From the NCBI RefSeq assembly GCF_000425885.1, contig NZ_KE384471.1:40343-104342 (forward strand): 64,000 bases of DNA, in the 5' to 3' direction. The notes under the pieces were generated by a model that had not been told where the DNA came from, searched no databases, and saw only the letters and a program-made list of their open reading frames with translations. The position numbers and the translations under genes were made by a program. Origin of the DNA: Schleiferilactobacillus harbinensis DSM 16991 (GTDB taxonomy: Bacteria; Bacillota; Bacilli; Lactobacillales; Lactobacillaceae). Below, one piece after another: positions 48,812-56,613 of the stretch (positions within the stretch are counted from its first letter, which is position 1; the number at the start of each line of letters is the position of its first letter).

Positions 48812-49902
48812 TATTTACGCCCCCCTAAGAACAGCATACTGAGGAAACTCGTCAGCGGTACCGTGACGACGATGCCAATCGCGCTCACCAGAGATTGAAC
48901 CATGCCAAGATACATCGTCCAGGTGAACGTTTGGCTGAAGCTGTTCCCGTTGTTTAAGTACAGAACGGCCATCGGGAAGGTGTCAGCCATGAAGATCAGA
49001 AAGAGGATGCTGATCAGTGGCCCCACGATCTCCCGGCCCACAGTCATACCAGATCGAAAGAGCTGCCAGCGGTGAACGTCTGGGGTTTCAATCACGATTT
49101 GCGCCAGCGCGGAGGAAATATCGGAAGTCTCATCCATAATTGCCCCTAAGGAGCCAATCATAATACTGGCCCAGAAGATTGGCTTAGGCTGTTGCAGCGC
49201 ATAAGCCACCGCCTCATAATGCAGGCCGTTACCGCCGGTGACCTGCAGCACCAGCACAAAAATACCGTAGGCTAAAAAGGTGCCGCCCAGAGTCGCGATG
49301 CTGGACACCAAAAACTGCCGTTTAGGGCCTAAAATCAGGAGCAGCGTCACCAGCGTAAACAAAACATTCAGGGCCGCAAAGATCCACAGCATGGACGCCC
49401 CATAGCGCAGCAGCTCGAATTGAATGGCCAGCAAAAACAGAGCGATGTTTGCCACCACACTGAGGATGGCGATCGCTCCCTGCCAACGCATCACCGCCAA
49501 CAAGACAACGGCCACCAGCCAAATCAGAAAAACGATCACCGTATCTCGTTTTTGATTCGTAATCGCCAGTTTAGTCCGGGCCTTATCCTGCCAGCTGATA
49601 AATACCTGCTGACCGGTCCGATACTGCTGATCCACCGCCCCGGAACGGGTATATACATTACCCGTACGGTAGGTTTTACCCCGGTTGGCGCCATTGAGCA
49701 TTTTGACCGTCAGCGTCTGCCGCGTCTGATAATCTGTATTATTGTGTTCATCAAGGTTCTTCTTAGTGCTGCCGGTCTTTACCGCGATCACTTGGCCTAC
49801 CGGTTGGGTGTACCAGGTGGCGTTGACCCGAGTCAGTACCAGCGCGGCGATCCCCGTCATCAGGACGACGACTAGGGAAAGCCACCAGTGTTTCATCTGC
49901 AT
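48811..49902 (-). CDS. YibE/F family membrane protein (first)
   Basis: A 363-residue protein: one N-terminal helix, an extracytoplasmic beta domain (about residues 25-120, with QTLTVKMLNGANRGKTY and QVFISWQDKA) and then seven or so helices with the YibE/F core GSLGAIMDETSDISSALAQI. ATG at 49902 has GGAAGGATCC upstream, both inside the 3' end of the alcohol dehydrogenase frame. First of the YibE/F-YibE/F-nuclease operon. Biochemical function of the family is not known. Confidence 0.82.
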   Translation of the reverse strand: MQMKHWWLSLVVVLMTGIAALVLTRVNATWYTQPVGQVIAVKTGSTKKNLDEHNNTDYQTRQTLTVKMLNGANRGKTYRTGNVYTRSGAVDQQYRTGQQVFISWQDKARTKLAITNQKRDTVIVFLIWLVAVVLLAVMRWQGAIAILSVVANIALFLLAIQFELLRYGASMLWIFAALNVLFTLVTLLLILGPKRQFLVSSIATLGGTFLAYGIFVLVLQVTGGNGLHYEAVAYALQQPKPIFWASIMIGSLGAIMDETSDISSALAQIVIETPDVHRWQLFRSGMTVGREIVGPLISILFLIFMADTFPMAVLYLNNGNSFSQTFTWTMYLGMVQSLVSAIGIVVTVPLTSFLSMLFLGGRK

Positions 49903-50974
49903 AAGATTGGGGATCCTTCCAAACAATATCGTCTAACGCTTTGGCTTCCCCATCAAAGGGAGCCTGTAAAGTAATTTTACCAATCGTGTTCTTGGTTTCA
50001 AGCATGGCCTGTGCCTGGCGTAAATTACGGGCATTGATGCCGTGAAAATTATAGGCAATGGTTGAGCGCAGCGCCCCAGCGTCCAGCAAGGCACTCAGCC
50101 GTTGCAGAATCTGGCCCTGGGTCGCCATTTGATAAGCGTAATCGCTTTTAGAAAAAACATATTCCCAATCCAAACTAACGGATTTGTTCTTCAGCCAGGC
50201 CACCGGCAATGAATCATCGGTGGCCACGATTGAGCCAACATGGCCCATGGGTGCGATCAAATCTGCGATTGCCCCAAAATAAGGTACGGGATCATACAGG
50301 GTGGCAATGTAGTCCACCATATCGTACCCCAAAGCCTGGACTTGCGGAGTTAAATCACTATGATAATCCGCTAATTTATGGATTCCGTATTTTTGCAGCC
50401 AGGGCCAGTTGACGCGACTGGCGACGGCGATCACGTCCAGACCGGCCCACTGGGCGAGCTGGACCAAAATACTGCCCACCCCGCCGGCGGCATTGATCAC
50501 CAGCATGGACCCATGGGTCGCGTGCGCCGCGGCGGGGATACTCATTCGTTCAAACAGCAATTCCCAAGCGGTGACGGCGGTCATCGGCAGCGCCGCGGTT
50601 TGGCCCAGCGTCAAACGCTGGGGGGCTTTGGCAATCAGGCGATAATCCACCAGCTGATATTCAGCATTGCTGCCCGGGCGCTGGGTGGAACCAAAATAAA
50701 AGACCCGGTCGCCGACGGTGAAGTCCCGCACATCGACGCCCAACTGGACGATTTCCCCCACCGCATCGAAGCCCAAAACATGCGGCCGCTTTTGGCCGTG
50801 CAGCGCATGGCGAATGCGCACATCCACCGGGTTGACTGAGATCGCCAAGATTTTAACCAGTACATCATTCGGTCTGGGCGTCGGCACAGGCAGCCAAACA
50901 TCTTGCAGACTCGCTTCATCACGAATTGGCAACGTTTGGAAAGCCGCAATCGCCCGCATCATTTTGGGCACCAT
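49763..50974 (-). CDS. Zinc-type alcohol dehydrogenase family oxidoreductase with extended C terminus
   Basis: A medium-chain dehydrogenase/reductase: GFDAVGEIVQLG and the NAD(P)-binding INAAGGVGSILVQLAQ are clear, and it lacks the structural-zinc cysteines, like the quinone-oxidoreductase branch. ATG at 50974 follows AAGGAG. The family normally ends near IGKITLQAPF (about residue 340), but here 63 more residues follow, turning Arg/Asp-rich and overlapping the YibE/F gene by 140 bases. That tail looks like readthrough after loss of the original stop. The catalytic domain is complete. Confidence 0.82.
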   Translation of the reverse strand: MVPKMMRAIAAFQTLPIRDEASLQDVWLPVPTPRPNDVLVKILAISVNPVDVRIRHALHGQKRPHVLGFDAVGEIVQLGVDVRDFTVGDRVFYFGSTQRPGSNAEYQLVDYRLIAKAPQRLTLGQTAALPMTAVTAWELLFERMSIPAAAHATHGSMLVINAAGGVGSILVQLAQWAGLDVIAVASRVNWPWLQKYGIHKLADYHSDLTPQVQALGYDMVDYIATLYDPVPYFGAIADLIAPMGHVGSIVATDDSLPVAWLKNKSVSLDWEYVFSKSDYAYQMATQGQILQRLSALLDAGALRSTIAYNFHGINARNLRQAQAMLETKNTIGKITLQAPFDGEAKALDDIVWKDPQSYADETLVAFPSRRPDDGDRRAGTDSGQRHLVHPTGRPSDRGKDRQH

Positions 50975-51110
50975 CTGCTCATCTCCTTGTCCATAGTATA
51001 ACAGTCCGACCGGTGGGAACATTGATAACTGCTCATACATCCGCCCACACCACACCATACCCGGGCAGGATGGTACAATTAAGTTAAGAAAATAACAAAG
51101 GAGTGCCTTT

Positions 51111-52115
51111 ATGACCGCATTCATCACGACCCTCCCCATGTGGGGCCTCGTTGCGATCTTTCTCTTGACCCTCGTTCTCCTCACCCGGGCGGCGGATATT
51201 CTCGTGGATCACGCGATCCACTTGTCCCAGGATGCCGGCATCTCAGACGTCGTCATCGGCGCCACCGTGGTTGCGTTAGGCACCACCCTGGCTGAAGTGG
51301 CCATCGCTGTGTCCGCCATCTTTCAAGGCGTGACCGACTTCTCCGTGGGCAACGCCACCGGCTCCGTCATCACCAACATGAGTATTGTGCTGGGCGTTGG
51401 GGCTATTGCCGGGACGATTCCGGTCGCGCGGCACAATCTCTCCCGGGTGCAGCTGCTGCTCACCGCGTCCCTGCTGCTGATTTTTGCCGCCTGTCTGACC
51501 CTAATGTCTGGCCGAGGATATATTCCCCGCTGGGTCGGGATCGTTTTCCTGCTGCTGATTCCCGCCTATTTGTACCTGATCATTCGCCAGAATAATCAGG
51601 ATAAAAAGAAAACAGCCAGTACGCCGGTACCGGCACCGCCGGATAAAAAAACAGCGACCTGGGTCCGCCTGCTCTGGATTATCGGCACCGGTCTGGTCAT
51701 TGCCATCAGTGCTAATGCGCTGGTTGATGCCAGCGTGGAAATCGCTGGCCGGCTGCATATCAGTGACGCCATCGTGTCCGCTACAGTGGTCGCGCTGGGC
51801 ACCAGCTTTCCAGAATTAGTGACGGCTTATTACGCAGCCAAAGGCGGCTTTGGCGGTCTGGCGCTGGGCAACATCATCGGGGCCAACGTCATGAATCTGC
51901 TGCTGGTAAACGGCCTGACGATCGCTTTTTCGCCAGCCACCATATATTTGCCTAAAGTTTTTTACTTCGTGACTTTCCCCATGCTGCTGTTGGTCCTATT
52001 ATTAGTAGGATGGTTCATCATTGACGGCTCCCGGGACGAGATCGACAACAAAGAAGGGATCGCCCTGGTGGCTGTTTACGGGCTGTATGTTGCTGCCTAT
52101 ATTTTTGTCCTATGA
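51111..52115 (+). CDS. Calcium/sodium:proton antiporter, CaCA family (YrbG-like)
   Basis: A 334-residue membrane protein with two inverted five-helix halves. The alpha-1 repeat is GATVVALGTTLAEV..GNATGSVITN and alpha-2 is SATVVALGTSFPEL..GNIIGANVMNLL; the ion-binding glutamates are in both. Alpha-1 has LAE where SLPE is usual. The two halves are joined by a Lys/Pro-rich cytoplasmic loop (about residues 163-185). ATG at 51111 follows AAAGGAG. It probably exchanges Ca2+ or other cations for Na+ or H+. Confidence 0.9.
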   Translation: MTAFITTLPMWGLVAIFLLTLVLLTRAADILVDHAIHLSQDAGISDVVIGATVVALGTTLAEVAIAVSAIFQGVTDFSVGNATGSVITNMSIVLGVGAIAGTIPVARHNLSRVQLLLTASLLLIFAACLTLMSGRGYIPRWVGIVFLLLIPAYLYLIIRQNNQDKKKTASTPVPAPPDKKTATWVRLLWIIGTGLVIAISANALVDASVEIAGRLHISDAIVSATVVALGTSFPELVTAYYAAKGGFGGLALGNIIGANVMNLLLVNGLTIAFSPATIYLPKVFYFVTFPMLLLVLLLVGWFIIDGSRDEIDNKEGIALVAVYGLYVAAYIFVL

Positions 52116-52135
52116 GAAGGGAAGAAAGCATACCT

Positions 52136-52396
52136 ATGGAATCCACTCATGCCGTTGGCTGGTTCGCAGTCAGTGCCGTATTCGGCGTGGCCAGTCTGGT
52201 CAGTGCCATTATCGTTGCCAACCCGGCGTTCCGCGGTTTTGCCATTTTATTGGCCGGCCTGATCGCGATGTTTCTGACCACGATCTGCTACACGTTGTAC
52301 ATGAGCAAAGAAAAACACCAACGGCGGCTCGTCCTCACCTTACTGGGGGCCGTCGTTGGTGCATTAACGCTGATCTATATTTTTGTGATGCCCTAA
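52136..52396 (+). CDS. Small three-helix membrane protein, unknown
   Basis: 86 residues with three hydrophobic helices (near residues 6-26, 31-53 and 63-84) and a short basic loop KEKHQRR. ATG at 52136 follows GAAGGGAAG; the upstream ATG at 52112 overlaps the antiporter stop but has no ribosome binding site of its own. Co-transcribed with the antiporter. Function unknown. Its stop overlaps that of the convergent ROK gene. Confidence 0.65.
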   Translation: MESTHAVGWFAVSAVFGVASLVSAIIVANPAFRGFAILLAGLIAMFLTTICYTLYMSKEKHQRRLVLTLLGAVVGALTLIYIFVMP

Positions 52397-53289
52397 CTGA
52401 TTGATTGTCCGCCTTCCGGCCGGCTCTGGCGGAAATCCACCGCGGCACCGATCAAGTTGGCTTGGCTGCGGTAATGGGCCAGGGCTAATTCCGGCATCCA
52501 GGGCGCGATTTTGACTTCGTCCAGAATATCCTGCAAATACCGCTTCAGTGTCGGAATCAGCCAATCAGCCTGGGACACGCCGCCGCCAAGAATCACCTTA
52601 TCCGGATCAAAGGCATAACTGAGGTTGAAAATTGCCGTAGCCAGTGCCTTGTAGAAAGTCCGGGCTTCTTCCTGAGCAAGGGCGTCGCCCTGTTGGGCCA
52701 AAGCAAACACGGCCTGGCCATCATAAGTTTTGCCGTCCGCTTTCCGGGCGGTGTAGCGTTCCGCCATGTGCACCGGCGAGCCCAGATCACTGAGCGTATT
52801 GTGACTGTCCATGAGCATGAAGCCGAATTCCCCGCCAAATAAATGGCGGCCGTGGATCACTTGATGATTGACGATGACGCTGCCGCCAATACCGGTCCCG
52901 ATCACAATGAATAAGAGATTGCTGGTACCTGCGCCGGCCCCGCTGGCCAGTTCCGCCAAGGCGGCACAATTGGCATCGTTCTCCATACTGACGGGCAGGC
53001 CAAAGTGCTTCTCCAATTCTGGAATAATCGGAAAATTATGAATATACGGAATCGCACTGGCGCCTTCAATGACGCCAGTTTTTTTATTCACTGCCCCCGG
53101 TGAGCTGATACCCACGCCCACTGGTGCATAGTCTGCTTGGGCCTGCTGGACGATGGCCGTCAAGGCCGCATAATACCCCGCTAAATCCTTAGGGGTCGGC
53201 ACACTGCCTTGACTCACCAGCTGATCATCATGCAGTACGCCGTGTTTGATCGACGTCCCGCCCACATCAATGACTACGAGATCTGACAT
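52393..53289 (-). CDS. ROK family sugar kinase
   Basis: A 298-residue ROK protein: VIDVGGTSIKHGVL binds phosphate, ENDANCAALAE carries the catalytic aspartate, IGTGIGGSVIVN the second phosphate loop, and VILGGGVSQA the adenosine site. The CxCGxxGC zinc motif usual in glucokinases is absent, and the region reads GGEFGFMLMD, as in beta-glucoside kinases (BglK). ATG at 53289 follows GAGGAAG. It could phosphorylate glucose, a beta-glucoside or an N-acyl sugar. Confidence 0.88.
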   Translation of the reverse strand: MSDLVVIDVGGTSIKHGVLHDDQLVSQGSVPTPKDLAGYYAALTAIVQQAQADYAPVGVGISSPGAVNKKTGVIEGASAIPYIHNFPIIPELEKHFGLPVSMENDANCAALAELASGAGAGTSNLLFIVIGTGIGGSVIVNHQVIHGRHLFGGEFGFMLMDSHNTLSDLGSPVHMAERYTARKADGKTYDGQAVFALAQQGDALAQEEARTFYKALATAIFNLSYAFDPDKVILGGGVSQADWLIPTLKRYLQDILDEVKIAPWMPELALAHYRSQANLIGAAVDFRQSRPEGGQSIS

Positions 53290-53384
53290 ATCGTTTCTTC
53301 CTCTCTGAACCATTCTCATTCCAGTTTAGCAGATGCTGAAGCCGGTTGCAGAAAAATGCAATCGGTGCCAGTTTAGAATCATTA

Positions 53385-53413
53385 TTGAAACGGTCATGAA
53401 AATAGCTTATGCT
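53385..53413 (+). promoter_or_regulatory. Promoter of the MFS exporter gene
   Basis: TTGAAA (53385-53390), exactly 17 bases, TATGCT (53408-53413), with the start codon at 53432. Confidence 0.6.
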
Positions 53414-53431
53414 AGTTTCGAGGTGATTTTC

Positions 53432-54841
53432 ATGGTAACTCACGATATCCAACTGACCAATGGCCGGCAGCGTACCGCTTTTATCGGCACACTATTGCTG
53501 GGCACGTTCGGCATGTCCATCAGTCAGTCGTCCTTATCTACGGCGTACCCCACGCTCATGCGTGAATTCGCCATCCCGGCCAGCATGGTCCAATGGCTCA
53601 CCACTGGATTCATGCTGGTCATGTGTTTGTTAATTCCCACGAGTCCGTGGCTATTACATAACATTCCATTCAAGAAATTATTTGTCAGTGTCGTGCTCAC
53701 ATTCAGTGCCGGCACCCTGCTCTGCGTCGTGGCGCCAACGTTTTGGGTCCTGGTTTTGGGCCGCATGCTGGAGGCCGTCGCCGTCGGTATTATTTTTCCA
53801 TCGTACCAAACTGTTCTGCTGATCATCACGCCCGTCCCTGGCCGAGGCAGCGTCATGGGGCTGGCGGGCTTGATCATGGGCAGTGCCCTGGCCGTCGGGC
53901 CCATCGTGTCGGGGGTCGTTTTGAACTTCACCAGCTGGCGCGGACTCTTCGTCTTATTCCTGGTGGTCATGGCCATCGTCTTGCTGCTGACTCCCTGGGC
54001 GATTCAGGATGTTGTCGGCCAGTATCCCAGTGAGATCGACGGCTTGTCCGTGGTATTGGGCTTGGGCTTTATCGGCGTCCTATACGTGCTGACCGAAAGT
54101 GTTTCCGCTGATCCGCAATGGGGTCTTTTAGGCGGTTTGCTGGTGGCCAGTGTCCTGGCGATCGCCTGGTTCATTTATCGCCAGCTGCACCGGGATAAGC
54201 CGTTGTTGAATCTGCGGGTCTTCACCAGTGGTATTTACACGAAATCCGTCTTTCTGACCGGAATTTCATACATTGCCCTGATCGTCACAACGATCTTGAT
54301 GCCGCTGTATTATCAAAACGTGCTGGGCACGTCCGCCTTGGTTTCTGGCCTCGCAATGGTCCCAGCGGCTGTTGTCTTAGCTTTGCTCAACCCGATCAGC
54401 GGCCGCTTGCTGGACCGGATGGGCGGCAAATGGGTCGTTTTGATCGGCCAAAGTTTGATCGTTGTCGGTATGGCCGCGATGATTTGGGCCGCCAGCCAAC
54501 GCCTGCTGGTCCTGTCGATCATCATGGCCGCCTTCATCGAAAGCGGCAACGCCTTCGTCATGATGCCCAGTGTGACCATGGGGGCCAATGATTTACCGGA
54601 AGATCTGGTCGCCCATGCCACGGCCGTCACGACCACTGCTCGGCAGTTATTCGGCTCCGCCGGCGTCGCTATTGCGACTGCCCTGCTGACGCTGTTTACC
54701 AATCAAAACGCCGGTTTAGGGAAGATTCCCAGCCAAGTCGTCGGCTTCCAATGGACGTTCTTCATCTTCGCGCTGGTTGGTGTCGGTGGCGCGCTGATTG
54801 CCTTGACGCTGCCAAAGGGCCAAGTCAAGAATTCCAGATAA
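53432..54841 (+). CDS. MFS multidrug exporter, DHA2 (EmrB/QacA) family
   Basis: A 469-residue transporter with fourteen predicted helices. Motif C of drug/H+ antiporters appears as GPIVSGVVLNFTSWRGLF, and the start TAFIGTLLLGTFGMSISQSSLSTAYPTLMREF has the DHA2 helix-1 pattern. Motif A is not sharply conserved. ATG at 53432 follows CGAGGTG. No regulator is adjacent on the same strand. Likely role: proton-driven efflux of toxic organics. Confidence 0.88.
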   Translation: MVTHDIQLTNGRQRTAFIGTLLLGTFGMSISQSSLSTAYPTLMREFAIPASMVQWLTTGFMLVMCLLIPTSPWLLHNIPFKKLFVSVVLTFSAGTLLCVVAPTFWVLVLGRMLEAVAVGIIFPSYQTVLLIITPVPGRGSVMGLAGLIMGSALAVGPIVSGVVLNFTSWRGLFVLFLVVMAIVLLLTPWAIQDVVGQYPSEIDGLSVVLGLGFIGVLYVLTESVSADPQWGLLGGLLVASVLAIAWFIYRQLHRDKPLLNLRVFTSGIYTKSVFLTGISYIALIVTTILMPLYYQNVLGTSALVSGLAMVPAAVVLALLNPISGRLLDRMGGKWVVLIGQSLIVVGMAAMIWAASQRLLVLSIIMAAFIESGNAFVMMPSVTMGANDLPEDLVAHATAVTTTARQLFGSAGVAIATALLTLFTNQNAGLGKIPSQVVGFQWTFFIFALVGVGGALIALTLPKGQVKNSR

Positions 54842-54926
54842 GACCACATTTCGAAATTACGCCACCTAAACGTCACAAATTCTTCGCAATTTCCAGATAA
54901 TATAGAAAATGTCAAGAGCGAGGCAG

Positions 54927-54986
54927 TTAATGTAAGTCCTCGACTTGATTGCCAACAACAGCAAGCAACCAAAACTTTTTCTTCAT
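54927..54986 (-). CDS. Possible 19-residue peptide
   Basis: A very short frame, ATG 54986 to TAA 54927, has a strong ribosome binding site (GGGGGAGG, eight bases before the ATG) and encodes MKKKFWLLAVVGNQVEDLH: three lysines and a short hydrophobic run. It may be a leader peptide, a peptide signal or a cut-down signal peptide of a lost gene. No clear promoter. It lies in the 400-base gap after the MFS gene, which otherwise holds a terminator and a repeat. Confidence 0.25.
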   Translation of the reverse strand: MKKKFWLLAVVGNQVEDLH

Positions 54987-55056
54987 GTTGATTTTCCTCC
55001 CCCAACAACCTATCCAACAGTTCAGCCAACCAGCCTCCCCCTGGCAGTTGAACAAT

Positions 55057-55103
55057 AAAAAGAAGCACCGTCGACCCGATACCAGGCGACGGTGCTTCTT
55101 TTT
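55057..55103. terminator. Terminator after the MFS gene
   Basis: AAAAAGAAGCACCGTCG and CGACGGTGCTTCTTTTT form a perfect 17-bp stem. The palindromic repeat begins on the very next base after the T run. Confidence 0.9.
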
Positions 55104-55227
55104 GTACAGAGGGCGCAGGCCGACGGTTAGCGGCGTAGGCAGAAGGGCGAAGGACCAGAAAACCCGCGCTTAGGTTTACTGGTCCTTCACCCTTCTGCCC
55201 TAGCCGCTGTCGGCGGGAGCCCGTTTA
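55104..55227. repeat. Palindromic repeat with variable inner stem, copy 2
   Basis: A 124-base palindrome in the opposite orientation to copy 1 (26187-26312). The outer arms (GAGGGCGCAGGCCGACGG..GCGGCGTAGGCA and TGCCCTAGCCGCTGTCGGC) and the loop region (AAAACCCGCGCTTAGGTTT) are nearly identical to copy 1. The 17-bp inner stem (55142-55158 with 55179-55195) has another sequence, with 16 of 17 pairs kept. It stands immediately after the T run of the MFS terminator and before a secreted-protein gene. Confidence 0.85.
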
Positions 55228-55246
55228 CGCGGAAGCTGTCAGGCCC

Positions 55247-55558
55247 TCACTCCGCCGGCCGCTCGCCCAACCGATGCAGCTCACCAGCATAAATTCCAAT
55301 ATACTGACCATCGCCAGCTTCACGGTAACTTTGCAGCGTCACACTGATCGTATACCGGCCGCCGTCCCATGTTTGCCGATAAGTCATCGTCTTGGGCGGT
55401 AATTGGCCTTGGAACACCCGCACGACGCCGTCAATATTTCCATCGTAAACGATCACTGAACCGGCGGTATCCGCGCTGGCCGTCGTACTGGGCATGGCCG
55501 CCGTAATGCCTAATCCAGCCGCCACCGCCAGCAATGCTGTCATTATCTTAGCTTTCAT
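55247..55558 (-). CDS. Small secreted protein, unknown
   Basis: 103 residues from ATG 55558 (GAAAGGGTG upstream). It has a clear signal peptide (KAKIMTALLAVAAGLGITAAM, cut near ASA) and then a ~75-residue mature domain with alternating strands (SVIVYDGNIDGVVRVFQG, YTISVTLQSY). No cysteine, lipobox or sorting motif, so it is probably released. I do not recognise the family. Its 3' end almost touches the palindromic repeat. Confidence 0.65.
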   Translation of the reverse strand: MKAKIMTALLAVAAGLGITAAMPSTTASADTAGSVIVYDGNIDGVVRVFQGQLPPKTMTYRQTWDGGRYTISVTLQSYREAGDGQYIGIYAGELHRLGERPAE

Positions 55559-55742
55559 GGTGCCCACCCTTTCTCTTAACTGATTATCCAATCACCCAAC
55601 ACTATCAGCATAGTCAATAATATCGTCAGTGCCGTTAAATTGCTTTTGTGCAAGCGATTTATTCAGCAAACCAGCATATTGCCGTACTAAGCAAATTAAA
55701 AAAGTGATATTCTCGAACCGGCCTATACCAGATTCAAGAGAG

Positions 55743-55786
55743 AAAATGCCCACCATAGCCAAATTACTGACCACAGCGGGCATTAT
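55743..55786 (-). terminator. Terminator of thiT
   Basis: AATGCCC and GGGCATT pair around a long imperfect loop, T-rich on the minus strand. The remaining gap to 55558 shows no gene; a 63-codon frame there overlaps this hairpin. Confidence 0.55.
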
Positions 55787-55804
55787 CTGCTTTGTTTAAA
55801 TTAA

Positions 55805-56407
55805 CTAATGAGCCTCTTCAATATGCCGATTCCGATTCGACACCACAAATAATTGCGGTGCGATGGAGGCCAGTACGCCCAGGACCACCGCCACGTAAAT
55901 CAATCCCAAAACAGCACTGATCCCGTTAACATACAGGCTGAACAGCCACACATTCCAGCCTTTGGGGGCATAAGTACCCCAGTAGAAGACCCCAGCAATG
56001 AAGTGGAAGAAATACTTGGCAATGGTGCCGATTAGGCCGCCAATGAAAATATAGCCCACGGCCATGCCCAACTTGCGGTCCTTCAAAGCGTCTCGCAGCG
56101 GCAGGGCCACTAAGCCAGCCAGACCGAGGACACCGAACGCGACCGGATATTCCATGATAATCTGGAGCGGGTTCAACAGATTGCTGCCGCCGCGGAGCAT
56201 GGCATCCAGCAAGCCCCAAATCAAACCGGCGATTGTTCCCACCTGCCAACCCCGCCGCTCAGCAACCAGAATCAACGGCAGCAAGCCCCACTGCAATTGA
56301 ATCCCCAACCCGCCGATACTATGGGGAATATAACTCAGCGCCATGGCCAGCGCGGCCATGATGGCGCCCTCGATCAAACCACCGAGGGTAATCTTTTTCT
56401 TCAACAT
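55805..56407 (-). CDS. thiT: ECF-type thiamine transporter substrate-binding membrane protein
   Basis: A 200-residue integral membrane S-component with six helices: LGGLIEGAIMAALAMALSYIP at the start, QWGLLPLILVAERRGWQVG, and the thiamine-contact region EYPVAF plus GTYAPKGWN, as in Lactococcus ThiT. It binds thiamine with high affinity and works with a shared ECF energy module encoded elsewhere. The start follows GGGAGG, which the TPP riboswitch can hide. Single-gene transcript. Confidence 0.93.
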   Translation of the reverse strand: MLKKKITLGGLIEGAIMAALAMALSYIPHSIGGLGIQLQWGLLPLILVAERRGWQVGTIAGLIWGLLDAMLRGGSNLLNPLQIIMEYPVAFGVLGLAGLVALPLRDALKDRKLGMAVGYIFIGGLIGTIAKYFFHFIAGVFYWGTYAPKGWNVWLFSLYVNGISAVLGLIYVAVVLGVLASIAPQLFVVSNRNRHIEEAH

Positions 56408-56462
56408 AAAAAAGCCTCCCTAATGTTTGAGTTTCCAAGCACAAAGGAGGTATTTTTCAATA

Positions 56463-56551
56463 CCACGCACAATTCCTACGCTCGCATTAACGAACAGGTT
56501 CGAAGGGTCCGATTACTCGTTCTCAGCCAGATGGCTCCCCCTTGTGTGGTT
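56463..56551 (-). promoter_or_regulatory. TPP riboswitch of thiT
   Basis: On the minus strand the conserved blocks are GGGGGAGCC, TGGCTGAGA, GGACCCTTCGAACCTG and GCGAGCGTAGGAA. Downstream, CCTCC (before the gene) is complementary to the GGGAGG ribosome binding site of thiT, and T6 follows it. Control may therefore be by hiding the ribosome binding site or by termination. Confidence 0.93.
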
Positions 56552-56574
56552 TCTCATTTAGTTTTTCAAAAGCT

Positions 56575-56602
56575 ATCATACCATAACTGGATTGCTTGGC
56601 AA
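56575..56602 (-). promoter_or_regulatory. Promoter of the thiT transcript
   Basis: On the minus strand TTGCCA, 16 bases, TATGAT, about 25 bases before the TPP aptamer. Confidence 0.6.
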
Positions 56603-56613
56603 GGCCCTTCAGA

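Noticed and set aside
55592-55783. 63-codon frame between the secreted protein and thiT
   Set aside because: It overlaps the thiT terminator hairpin, has no ribosome binding site and shows no protein-like pattern.
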